Positions 9,527 through 18,420 of a stretch of 64,000 bases of DNA are shown piece after piece. Numbering within the stretch: the stretch's first letter is position 1; the number at the start of each line of letters is the position of its first letter. The DNA comes from Aromatoleum petrolei (GTDB taxonomy: Bacteria > Pseudomonadota > Gammaproteobacteria > Burkholderiales > Rhodocyclaceae), in assembly GCF_017894385.1 (NCBI RefSeq), contig NZ_CP059560.1, positions 2,728,001-2,792,000 of the forward strand, in the 5' to 3' direction. The notes under the pieces were generated by a model. That model was not told the origin of the DNA and made no database searches. It worked only from the letters and a program-made list of their open reading frames with translations. The position numbers and the translations under genes were made by a program.

Positions 9527-10204
9527 ATGCGCCTGCTGCTCGTAGAGGATCATACCGAACTCGCGGAATGGGTTTCCAAGGCGCTGGTGCAGGCGGGCTA
9601 CGCCGTCGACGTGATGCGCCGCGGCGACCACGCCGACCACGCGCTGCTCACGCAGCCCTACGACCTGGTCGTGCTCGACCTGTCGCTGCCCGGGCTGGAC
9701 GGCCTGGAGGTGTTGCGCCGCCTGCGCGGGCGGGAGGCGACGAAGAACACGCCGGTGATCATCCTTACCGCGCGTGGCGCCACCGAGGACCGCGTGAAGG
9801 GGCTCAATCTCGGCGCCGACGACTACCTGCCCAAGCCCTTCGAGCTCACCGAACTGGAAGCGCGCATCAAGGCGCTGCTGCGCCGCGCGGGCAACCTCGT
9901 GCCGACGGTGAGGATCGGCCGGCTGGAGTTCGATCTCGGCTCGCGTCTCGCGACCGTCGACGGCAAGCCGCTGTCGCTGACACCGCGCGAGCTGGCGGTG
10001 CTGGAGGCGCTGATCGCGCGCCAGGGCCGGCCGCTCGCGCGCGAGGCGCTGTTCGAGAAGGTGTTCAGCTTCGACGAGGAGGCGCGCCCGGAGGCAATCG
10101 AGATCTACGTGCATCGCCTGAGGAAGAAGCTGGAAGGGTCGGGAGCGGTCGTCACGACCCTGCGCGGGTTGGGCTACCTGATCGGCGAGGCGGGCGGTGA
10201 CTGA
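9527..10204 (+). CDS. tctD: OmpR-family response regulator, TctD-like
   Basis: A 225-residue response regulator. The receiver domain (1-115) has the acidic pocket E7-D8, phospho-acceptor D51 and lysine K103. The winged-helix DNA-binding domain (about 125-220) contains LTPRELAVLEALIARQGRPL. It pairs with the kinase 13 bases downstream. Position beside tctC-B-A suggests that it controls tricarboxylate uptake, as TctD does in Salmonella. Confidence 0.85.
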   Translation: MRLLLVEDHTELAEWVSKALVQAGYAVDVMRRGDHADHALLTQPYDLVVLDLSLPGLDGLEVLRRLRGREATKNTPVIILTARGATEDRVKGLNLGADDYLPKPFELTELEARIKALLRRAGNLVPTVRIGRLEFDLGSRLATVDGKPLSLTPRELAVLEALIARQGRPLAREALFEKVFSFDEEARPEAIEIYVHRLRKKLEGSGAVVTTLRGLGYLIGEAGGD

Positions 10205-10216
10205 GGCTTCGCGCGG

Positions 10217-11626
10217 ATGGGCATGCGCGCATCGCTGAGCCTGCGCGGGCGCGTCGCGCGCTGGCTGCTGCCGCCGCTGCTGATCCTGCTCGCGATCAAT
10301 GCCGTGTTGTCCTGGCTGGGCGCGCGCCAGGCGGTCAACCGCGCCTACGATCGCTCGCTCACGGCCTCGGTGCGCGCGATCGCCGAGCAGGTCCATTCGC
10401 TCGAGGGCGAGATCACCGTCGATGTGCCGTACTCGGCCTTCGAGGTGTTCGAGGCGGGCGTGCAGGAGCGCATCTTCTACGCGGTGTTCGCCCCCGACGG
10501 GCGCCTCGTGACCGGCTACGAGGATCTGCGCGCGCCGCGCGTGCCGGCCGAGGACGGCGCGCTGCTGATCGCGGAGATGCCCTACCGCGGCGAGGAGGTG
10601 CGCATCGGCGCGATGAAGAAGCGTCTATACGACCCGGCGCTCGCCGGCAGCGATGCGGTGACCATCGTATTCGCCGAGACTACCGAGTCGCGGGTCGCGC
10701 TCGCGCGCGAGCTGTTCTTCGACAGCCTGCGCCGCCAGCTGCTGCTCGTCGGGCTGGGGGCGTTGATGCTGGCCCTGGCGTTGGGCACGGCCTTCCGCCC
10801 GCTGGTGGAGCTGCGCGATGCGGTGCAGAAGCGCGCCGAGGACGATCTCACGCCGGTGCCCACGGGCAACGTGCCGAGCGAGGTGCAGCCGCTGATCGGC
10901 GCGATCAACCACCACATGGAGCGCTTGTCGGCGATGCTCGTGGCGCGCCGGCGTTTCCTGACCGATGCCGCGCACCAGATCCGCACCCCCCTCGCGGTGC
11001 TCAGCACGCAGGCCGAGTTCGGCGCGCGCCAGGGCGATCCGGGCGAAATGCGGCGCATTTTCGAGAGCATCCTGGCGACGATACGCAGCACGCGCCGCAT
11101 GGCCGACCAGATGCTGTCGTTGTCGCGCGCGGAGCCGGCGAACGGCCTGATCCAGGAGCAGGAGCCCGTCGAGCTCACCGACATCGCGCGCGAGGTGGCG
11201 CTGGAGCTCGTGCCGGTGGCGCTGAAGAAGCACATCGAGCTCGCGTTCGAGGAGACCGGGCCGGCGCCGATGACCGGCAACGCGGCAATGCTGCGCGAGC
11301 TCGCCGCGAACCTCGTGGACAATGCCATCCGCTACAGCCCGCCGGACACGCAGGTCGTCGTCGCGACCGGCGCGTCGGACGGGCGCGTCGTGCTCGCGGT
11401 GAGCGACGAGGGGCCGGGCATCCCGCTCGACGAGCGCGACAAGGTGTTCGGGCGCTTCTACCGCATCCTCGGCCAGGGCGGTCCGGACGGCAGCGGCCTG
11501 GGGCTCGCGATCGTGCGCGAGATCGCGCTCGCGCACGGCGGCGAAGTGCGCCTCGCGGACGCGGCGGGGGGACACGGGCTGCTCGTCGAGGTGGAGTTCC
11601 CGCGCCGCGAAGCTGTCGCCGGCTGA
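10217..11626 (+). CDS. tctE: Sensor histidine kinase, TctE-like
   Basis: A 469-residue membrane kinase with two helices (about 15-35 and 172-192) flanking a periplasmic sensor region. These are followed by a HAMP-like linker, the dimerisation domain with phospho-accepting His253 (DAAHQIRTPLAVL) and a HATPase domain with N-, G1- and G2-boxes (LVDNAIRYSP, DEGPGIP, GSGLGLAIV). It is the partner of the upstream response regulator. The signal is probably a di- or tricarboxylate, inferred from the adjacent transporter. Confidence 0.85.
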   Translation: MGMRASLSLRGRVARWLLPPLLILLAINAVLSWLGARQAVNRAYDRSLTASVRAIAEQVHSLEGEITVDVPYSAFEVFEAGVQERIFYAVFAPDGRLVTGYEDLRAPRVPAEDGALLIAEMPYRGEEVRIGAMKKRLYDPALAGSDAVTIVFAETTESRVALARELFFDSLRRQLLLVGLGALMLALALGTAFRPLVELRDAVQKRAEDDLTPVPTGNVPSEVQPLIGAINHHMERLSAMLVARRRFLTDAAHQIRTPLAVLSTQAEFGARQGDPGEMRRIFESILATIRSTRRMADQMLSLSRAEPANGLIQEQEPVELTDIAREVALELVPVALKKHIELAFEETGPAPMTGNAAMLRELAANLVDNAIRYSPPDTQVVVATGASDGRVVLAVSDEGPGIPLDERDKVFGRFYRILGQGGPDGSGLGLAIVREIALAHGGEVRLADAAGGHGLLVEVEFPRREAVAG

Positions 11627-11709
11627 AAGCCAATCGAAAGCACTCCTCCGTATCGTCCGCCTCCATGCAGGGCCGGAGCGACCGGCCTCATTCCAAGGAG
11701 GAGACAAGC

Positions 11710-12681
11710 ATGTTCAGGAACATCGTCAGGACCACCCTCGTCGCCGGCGCACTCGGCCTCGGCTTCGTCGCCAGCACCCCGGCGCTCGCGCTCGACAACG
11801 TGAAAATCCTCGTGCCGGCCAACCCCGGTGGCGGCTGGGACCAGACCGCGCGCGCGCTGCAGGCGGCAATGAACGCCGAAGGCCTCGCGAAGAAGGTCAC
11901 GGTCGACAACAAGGGCGGCGCGGGCGGCACGATCGGGCTGGCGCAGTTCGTCAATGGCGCGAAGGGCGACGGCGGCGCGACCCTGGTCGGCGGCATGGTG
12001 ATGGTCGGCGCGATCGCGACCAACAAGTCGCCTGTGAACCTGACCCAGGTGACGCCGCTGGCGCGCCTCTCCGGCGAGACGCTGGTCGTCGTCGTGCCGG
12101 CGAGTTCCAAGATCCAGACCCTCAAGGACCTGATCGAGCAGTTCAAGGCCAGTCCGGGCTCGGTCGCGTGGGGCGGCGGTTCGGCGGGCGGCTCGGACCA
12201 CATCCTCGCCGGTTTGATCGCGCAGGCCGTCGGCGTCGAGCCGGCCAAGGTCAATTACATCGCCTATTCGGGCGGCGGCGAGGCCCAGGCCGCGATCATG
12301 GGCGGCCACGTCACGGCGGGCATCAGCGGCTTCGGCGAGTTCCAGTCGCAGATCAAGTCCGGCAAGCTGCGCGCGCTGGCGGTCTCGGGCGCCGAGCGCA
12401 TCCCCGGCGAGAGCGTGCCGACGCTGAAGGAGCAGGGCGTCAATGTCGAGATGGTCAACTGGCGTTCGATCTTCGCCGCCCCCGGCATCAGCGAGGCGCA
12501 GCACAAGGAGCTCGTCGCCGCGCTCGACAAGGCGGTGGCCTCGACCTCGTGGAAGGAGGCCCTGAAGCGCAACGACTGGACCGACATGTACCTCGCCGGC
12601 CCCGAGTTCAAGAAGTTCCTCGACGCCGACATCGCGCGCATCACCAAGCTGGTGACCGACCTCGGCATGGTCAAGCCCTGA
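11710..12681 (+). CDS. tctC: Tripartite tricarboxylate transporter substrate-binding protein
   Basis: Start at the ATG at 11710, preceded by AAGGAGGAG (11695-11703); 323 residues with a signal peptide ending near ASTPALA. The mature protein begins LDNVKILVPANPGGGWDQTAR, the typical TctC/Bug N-terminus with the Gly-rich ligand loop. It delivers citrate or a related carboxylate to the TctA/TctB membrane complex. It lies 83 bases after tctE, followed by tctB and tctA. Confidence 0.92.
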   Translation: MFRNIVRTTLVAGALGLGFVASTPALALDNVKILVPANPGGGWDQTARALQAAMNAEGLAKKVTVDNKGGAGGTIGLAQFVNGAKGDGGATLVGGMVMVGAIATNKSPVNLTQVTPLARLSGETLVVVVPASSKIQTLKDLIEQFKASPGSVAWGGGSAGGSDHILAGLIAQAVGVEPAKVNYIAYSGGGEAQAAIMGGHVTAGISGFGEFQSQIKSGKLRALAVSGAERIPGESVPTLKEQGVNVEMVNWRSIFAAPGISEAQHKELVAALDKAVASTSWKEALKRNDWTDMYLAGPEFKKFLDADIARITKLVTDLGMVKP

Positions 12682-12763
12682 GCGGCCCGCTCGGCCCGCA
12701 GCACCCCTCCCGCGCGGGGCCGCGCCGTCGCGGCCCGCGGGAGCTCTTCCGGAGACATTCGAG

Positions 12764-13243
12764 ATGCAAAGCAAGCGCATCGACGCCGGCGAGCTGCTGA
12801 TCTCGCTCGCACTGCTGGCCCTGGGCAGCTTCGTCGTGTTCGAGACCCAGGGCATCGCCGAGACGCAGGGCTATTCGCAGGTCGGCCCGCGGCTTTTTCC
12901 CTACCTCATCGGCACCGGCCTGACGCTGTGCGGCACCTGGCTCGCGTGGCAGGCGCTCTCCGGCGGCTGGCGCGCGATGCCGGACGAGGCCGAGACGCAC
13001 GCCGCGCCCGACCGCATGGGCTTCCTGCTGATCAGCGCCGGCGTCGTGCTGCACATGGTGCTGATCGGCTGGGCCGGCTTCATCCTCGCCTCGACCCTGC
13101 TCTTCGTGCTGGTCGCGCGTGGCTTCGGCAGCACGAAGCCGGTGCGCGACGTGGCGATCGCGGCGGTGCTGTCGACCATCGTGTATTTCCTCTTCACGCA
13201 GGCGCTGGGTCTGAGCCTGCCTGCGGGCCTGTTCGGAGGCTGA
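12764..13243 (+). CDS. tctB: Tripartite tricarboxylate transporter small membrane subunit
   Basis: A 159-residue protein with four predicted membrane helices, typical of TctB. The GPRLFPYLIGTGLTLCG segment is family-like. A GGAGA motif about ten bases upstream of the ATG is the ribosome site. The 82-base gap after tctC and the repeat-bearing gap before tctA do not contain obvious terminators. Confidence 0.88.
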   Translation: MQSKRIDAGELLISLALLALGSFVVFETQGIAETQGYSQVGPRLFPYLIGTGLTLCGTWLAWQALSGGWRAMPDEAETHAAPDRMGFLLISAGVVLHMVLIGWAGFILASTLLFVLVARGFGSTKPVRDVAIAAVLSTIVYFLFTQALGLSLPAGLFGG

Positions 13244-13261
13244 GATGAAACGACCCCCACG

Positions 13262-13396
13262 CTCACTTTGTTCGCGGAGGGCAGGCTTTGCACAGCCTGC
13301 CCGTTCGGCAGGCACGGCGCAGTGCGCCGCGAAATCCCTGCCTCACCCCCCCAAGGGGGCGCAGGCCTCCCTTGGGGCGGCCCGGCGGGAGGCCTG
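13262..13396. repeat. Dispersed palindromic repeat element between tctB and tctA
   Basis: The tctB-tctA gap is filled by stacked inverted repeats: GCAGGCT...AGCCTGC, a C-run/G-run hairpin (13346-13359) and a perfect 10-bp dyad CAGGCCTCCC (13362-13371) / GGGAGGCCTG (13387-13396). Such clustered palindromes are common as dispersed elements in betaproteobacteria. The right arm provides the GGGAGG that serves as the tctA ribosome site. Confidence 0.6.
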
Positions 13397-13397
13397 A

Positions 13398-14915
13398 ATG
13401 GAAACCCTGAACGCACTCCTCTCCGGTTTTGCCGTCGCGCTGACGCTGCAGAACCTGCTGCTCGGCTTCGTCGGCGTCACGCTGGGCACGGCGGTCGGCG
13501 TGCTGCCGGGCGTCGGCCCGGCGCTGACGGTGGCGCTGCTGCTGCCCGCGACCGCGAGCTTCGATCCCACCGGCGCGCTGATCATGTTCGCCGGCATCTA
13601 CTACGGCGCGATGTTCGGCGGCTCGACGACCTCGATCCTGCTCAACACGCCGGGCGAATCGGCGACCATCGTCACCGCGATGGAAGGCAACATGATGGCC
13701 AAGCGCGGCCGCGCCGGCCCGGCGCTGGCAACTTCGGCGATCGGGTCCTTCGTCGCGGGCACGATAGGCACGGTGCTGCTGACCTTCGTGTCGCCCTTCG
13801 CCGTGGACGTCGCGCTGAAGTTCGGCCCCGCCGAATACTTCTCGGTGATGGTGCTGGCCTTCGTGACCGTGTCGGCGGTGCTCGGCTCCTCGCCCGCGCG
13901 CGGTCTCGCCGCGCTCTTCCTGGGCCTCACGATCGGCCTCATCGGGCTCGACAGCCAGACCGGCCAGGCGCGCTTCACGCTGGGTGTGCCGGAACTCCTC
14001 GACGGCCTCGACATCGTCGTCGTCGCGGTGGGGCTCTTCGCAGTCGGGGAGACGCTCTACGTGGCGACCTACCTCAACCGCGGTGTCGACACCATCGAGC
14101 AGATGAAGGGCTCGATCTGGATGAGCAAGGAGGACTGGAAGCGCTCGTGGAAGCCGTGGCTGCGCGGCACCGCGTTCGGCTTCCCGTTCGGCTGCATCCC
14201 CGCGGGCGGCGCCGAGATCCCGACCTTCCTCTCCTATGCGACGGAGAAGAAGCTCAGCCGGCATTCGGCCGAGTTCGGCAAGGGTGCGATCGAAGGCGTG
14301 GCGGGGCCGGAAGCGGCCAACAACGCGTCCGCGAGCGGCACGCTGATGCCGCTGCTGACCCTGGGCCTGCCGACCACCGCGACGGCCGCGATCATCCTCG
14401 CCGCGTTCCAGCAGTACGGCCTGCAACCCGGCCCGCTGCTGTTCGACACGCAACCGGAGCTGATTTGGGGCCTGATTGCAAGCATGTATATCGGAAACGT
14501 CATCCTGCTTGCGCTGAACCTGCCGCTCGTGGGGGTCTGGATAAAATTGCTGTCGATCCCGCGCCCGCTACTCTACGCCGGCATCCTGATCTTCGCGACG
14601 ATGGGTGCCTACGGCATCCGCAACTCGTGGTTCGACCTCGCGCTGCTGTACGGCATCGGTCTGCTGGGATTCGTGATGCGCCGCTACGACATTCCGGTCG
14701 CCCCGGTGCTGGTCGGCCTGATCCTGGGACCATTGTCGGAGCAGCAGTTCCGCCGCGCGCTGGCGATCAGCCAGGGCGACCTGTCGATCTTCGTGACCCA
14801 GCCGATCTCGGCGACGGTGCTCGTGATCACCGCGCTGGTCGTGATCGTGCCGCAGGCGTGGCGCCTCGTGCGTCGCATGCAGGCGAACGCGATCGGCCAC
14901 CATTCCCCGATCTGA
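13398..14915 (+). CDS. tctA: Tripartite tricarboxylate transporter large membrane subunit
   Basis: A 505-residue polytopic protein with about 11-12 membrane helices, the size of TctA. Conserved glycine-rich stretches include [25 protein letters not shown] near the N-terminus and [25 protein letters not shown] mid-protein, here cited only as landmarks. It forms the cation-coupled channel with TctB, loaded by TctC. Its ribosome site lies within the upstream repeat, so expression may depend on that element's folding. Confidence 0.92.
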   Translation: METLNALLSGFAVALTLQNLLLGFVGVTLGTAVGVLPGVGPALTVALLLPATASFDPTGALIMFAGIYYGAMFGGSTTSILLNTPGESATIVTAMEGNMMAKRGRAGPALATSAIGSFVAGTIGTVLLTFVSPFAVDVALKFGPAEYFSVMVLAFVTVSAVLGSSPARGLAALFLGLTIGLIGLDSQTGQARFTLGVPELLDGLDIVVVAVGLFAVGETLYVATYLNRGVDTIEQMKGSIWMSKEDWKRSWKPWLRGTAFGFPFGCIPAGGAEIPTFLSYATEKKLSRHSAEFGKGAIEGVAGPEAANNASASGTLMPLLTLGLPTTATAAIILAAFQQYGLQPGPLLFDTQPELIWGLIASMYIGNVILLALNLPLVGVWIKLLSIPRPLLYAGILIFATMGAYGIRNSWFDLALLYGIGLLGFVMRRYDIPVAPVLVGLILGPLSEQQFRRALAISQGDLSIFVTQPISATVLVITALVVIVPQAWRLVRRMQANAIGHHSPI

Positions 14916-14925
14916 GGAGAGAAAA

Positions 14926-15663
14926 GTGATTGAAACCATGATGGATGCCGCCTTCTGGGTGTCCGTGCTGCAGATCATCGCCATCGACATCCTGCTCGGC
15001 GGCGACAATGCGGTCGTGATCGCGCTGGCATGCCGCAGGCTGCCCGAGCACCAGCGCGCCAAGGGCATCGCGTGGGGCGTGGTCGGCGCGATCGGCCTGC
15101 GCATCGTGCTGATCTTCTTCGCGCTGCAGTTGCTGGCGCTGCCTTTCCTGAAGGTCGTCGGCGCGCTGCTGCTCTTGTGGATCGGCGTCAAGCTGTTGCA
15201 GCCCGAGGACGACGACAGCCACGGCAACATCGAGGGCTCGACGCATCTGCTCGGTGCGATCAAGACCATCGTCGTCGCCGACGCGGTGATGAGCCTCGAC
15301 AACGTGATCGCGGTCGCCGGCGCGGCCAAGGGCGATCTCGGCCTCGTCGTGTTCGGCATCGTCGTGAGCATCCCCATCATCGTGTGGGGCAGCAAGTTCG
15401 TGCTGAAACTGATGGATCGCTTCCCGATGGTCATCACGCTGGGGGCGGCCCTTCTCGGCTGGATCGCCGGCGGCATGCTGGTCGGCGACGTCGTCGTGAA
15501 GCCCTACGTCGAGCACCTCCCGGGCTGGCTGCACTACCTGAGTTCGGCGGTCGGGGCGCTGTTCGTCGTCGCGCTCGGCCGCTGGCTGGCGCAGCGGCAG
15601 ACCGGTGGCGAGGTGGGCGAGCTCGCGGTCGAGACCGCCGGCGCGGGCGCCGGGCGTGACTAG
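14926..15663 (+). CDS. TerC/YjbE-family integral membrane protein
   Basis: A GTG start at 14926 with GAGGAGA just upstream; 245 residues and about seven helices. The paired acidic motifs GGDNAVVIAL (near residue 26) and SLDNVIAVAG (near 125) identify the TerC superfamily, whose members are implicated in metal (manganese) export or tellurite tolerance. It begins only ten bases after tctA and may be cotranscribed, though a functional link to carboxylate uptake is not evident. Confidence 0.85.
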   Translation: MIETMMDAAFWVSVLQIIAIDILLGGDNAVVIALACRRLPEHQRAKGIAWGVVGAIGLRIVLIFFALQLLALPFLKVVGALLLLWIGVKLLQPEDDDSHGNIEGSTHLLGAIKTIVVADAVMSLDNVIAVAGAAKGDLGLVVFGIVVSIPIIVWGSKFVLKLMDRFPMVITLGAALLGWIAGGMLVGDVVVKPYVEHLPGWLHYLSSAVGALFVVALGRWLAQRQTGGEVGELAVETAGAGAGRD

Positions 15664-15691
15664 CGCAATGACCGTCCCGATCGGAGACCTC

Positions 15692-15753
15692 CGTTCGCCC
15701 TGAGCTGGTCGAAGGGCCGTCGCAAGGCCCCGACAGGCACAGCCCGAACGGCG
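15692..15753. repeat. Dispersed imperfect inverted repeat (GTTCGCCCTGAG family)
   Basis: The left arm CGTTCGCCCTGAGC... and right arm GCCCGAACGG form an imperfect dyad between the TerC gene and the stress-protein gene. The same family recurs at 29029-29112 between hypA and hypB. This repeat type is frequent in intergenic DNA of GC-rich proteobacteria. Confidence 0.6.
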
Positions 15754-15825
15754 GTTCGTTGCCGCCCCGCGCAACAGCCGCCGTTCGCGCCACCCAGGCA
15801 CCTCCCAATTCAAGAAGGACGCACC

Positions 15826-16275
15826 ATGTTCAAGCACATCCTCGTCCCCACCGACGGCTCGCCGCTGTCCGATCAGGCCCTCGACCGCGCGATCGCGCTC
15901 GGCCGCAGCATGGGCGCGCGCCTGACCATCCTCAACGCGACCGCCGAAGCGCCGTTCCCGGTGACCAACTTCGGCGAGGACGGCCACTACGATCCCGAGA
16001 AGTCGCGTCGTTTCGCTAGTGAGGCCGCGACGCACGGCCAGCGCATCCTCGACGCCGCACTCGCGCGCGCACGCGAGGCAGGGATCGACGCGGAATCCGT
16101 CCTCGAAAGCAGCGAGACACCCCACCGCGTGATCATCCACACGGCCGAGCGCCGCGGCTGCGACCTGATCTGCATGGCCTCGCACGGCCGGCGCGGCATC
16201 AACGCGCTGCTGCTGGGCAGCGAGACCAACAAGGTGCTCACGCATTGCACGATTCCCGTGCTGGTGTGCCGCTGA
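15826..16275 (+). CDS. Universal stress protein (UspA family)
   Basis: A 149-residue single Usp domain starting MFKHILVPTDGSPLSDQALDRA. The C-terminal ATP-binding motif G-2x-G-9x-G-S/T is present (GRRGINALLLGSET), so this is probably a nucleotide-binding member. A ribosome site AAGGA precedes the ATG. No cognate partner is adjacent, and its stress signal cannot be read from the sequence. Confidence 0.9.
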   Translation: MFKHILVPTDGSPLSDQALDRAIALGRSMGARLTILNATAEAPFPVTNFGEDGHYDPEKSRRFASEAATHGQRILDAALARAREAGIDAESVLESSETPHRVIIHTAERRGCDLICMASHGRRGINALLLGSETNKVLTHCTIPVLVCR

Positions 16276-16508
16276 ACCTGCGGCCGTCCGAGGCCCCGTC
16301 CGTTCCGTTCGCGCCTGTGGCGGGGAGCCGACCGTCCGGGCAGGCTCCACTGGAAAGCGCCTGACCATCCGCGCTCGCCATCCGGAATGCGACTTGCCAG
16401 CGCCGGGTATCGGCTCCTTGTGCGGCCGCACTCCCGTCCGCTGGCACACAACTTGTATCGACCTCGGCTGATCCAGCAAACTGCGACCAACATTCCGAGG
16501 ATATCGAC

Positions 16509-16751
16509 ATGACACCGCTCCGCCTCTCCACCGCCATCGCTCTCGTCCTCGTCGCCGGCCCGGCCCTCGCGCACGGCGACCACGGCTTCGTGCCGGGCCT
16601 CGCGCACATGTTCTCGTCCGGCATCGAGCACCTGCCGTCGGCGCTCGTCACGCTCGTGAGTGCGTTCTTCGCGGTCCGCTCGACCGGCGCGCTGCGCTGG
16701 ACGCTGGGCGGGCTGGCGGCCGCCGCGGGCGCGCTGACCTTCGCGATCTGA
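16509..16751 (+). CDS. Small secreted/membrane protein with N-terminal His-Asp motif, unknown function
   Basis: 80 residues: a signal peptide ending at AGPALA, then a mature N-terminus HGDHGFVPG resembling the metal-binding start of HupE/UreJ proteins, then one hydrophobic helix and a hydrophobic C-terminus. It is too short to be a full HupE. The HGDH stretch hints at metal binding, but the function is unknown. It lies between usp and hemE with no overlap to either. Confidence 0.6.
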   Translation: MTPLRLSTAIALVLVAGPALAHGDHGFVPGLAHMFSSGIEHLPSALVTLVSAFFAVRSTGALRWTLGGLAAAAGALTFAI

Positions 16752-16859
16752 GCGCGCGGCGGGGCAAATCCCCCGCCGCCTGTGCGGGCTCGGCATGACG
16801 GCGGAAAAACGGCGATAATTACGGTTTGCGCCCGCTCGGGCAGATTTGAGGACGTAACC

Positions 16860-17930
<1,071 letters not shown>

Positions 17931-17950
17931 GCGTTTCGCGGCGGTACCCG

Positions 17951-17996
17951 AACCCCGGCCGGGTTGCGCAGGACGCGCCCCGCCGGGGTTCCCTTT
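17951..17996 (+). terminator. Putative intrinsic terminator after hemE
   Basis: A 9-bp stem, AACCCCGGC (17951-17959) paired with GCCGGGGTT (17982-17990), is followed by CCCTTTT. It lies 20 bases after the hemE stop and is consistent with rho-independent termination, although the T-run is short. Confidence 0.5.
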
Positions 17997-18107
17997 TGGG
18001 GCCGGGGAAAATTCCCCGTTTGTCGGCACCGTCACGCCGCGACGTGCGCAATCGGGGGTGTCCGGCCGACCCTTGTCAAGCGGAATAATATGCGTTGACC
18101 GCTTGAC

Positions 18108-18306
18108 TTATGCACACCGGAGCACTCCCGAAGCCGGATCCTGCATGGAATCGGGGTTTATTCACCAGAAACTCTAAGTAATTGAAAAATATAAAATAAA
18201 AATTTGCCTACTGTTAAGGCAATGTGACACAAGGGCAGGACTGGCGCCGGGTTCAGGACGTTTCACCCATGCTATCAACAAAGTTATCCACAGGATTTGT
18301 GGACAA
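18108..18306. promoter_or_regulatory. DnaA-box cluster with AT-rich segment (hemE-priA gap)
   Basis: The 490-base hemE-priA gap holds two perfect DnaA boxes, TTATGCACA (18108-18116) and TTATCCACA (18284-18292), plus a near-box on the other strand (TTGTCCACA, 18298-18306). Between them an A/T-only stretch (about 18180-18205) stands out in this GC-rich sequence, with a small TTGCCT/AGGCAA hairpin at 18204-18222. Boxes flanking a meltable tract are origin-like, but may equally be a DnaA-regulated promoter region. Confidence 0.5.
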
Positions 18307-18359
18307 GCGTCGGAACGGTTTCGCGGCAAAGATTTACTCCCCGTTTCCGAACAACGAAT

Positions 18360-18388
18360 TTAACAACGTGCCGTAAACATCTGATATT
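18360..18388 (+). promoter_or_regulatory. Putative sigma-70 promoter of priA
   Basis: TTAACA (18360-18365) and GATATT (18383-18388) are separated by 17 bases. They would give a start near 18395, about 25 bases before the priA ATG. The match to consensus is moderate. The DnaA boxes lie 60-250 bases upstream. Confidence 0.4.
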
Positions 18389-18420
18389 TAATTGAAAGCT
18401 GTGTAAGAAACGAAACCCGA

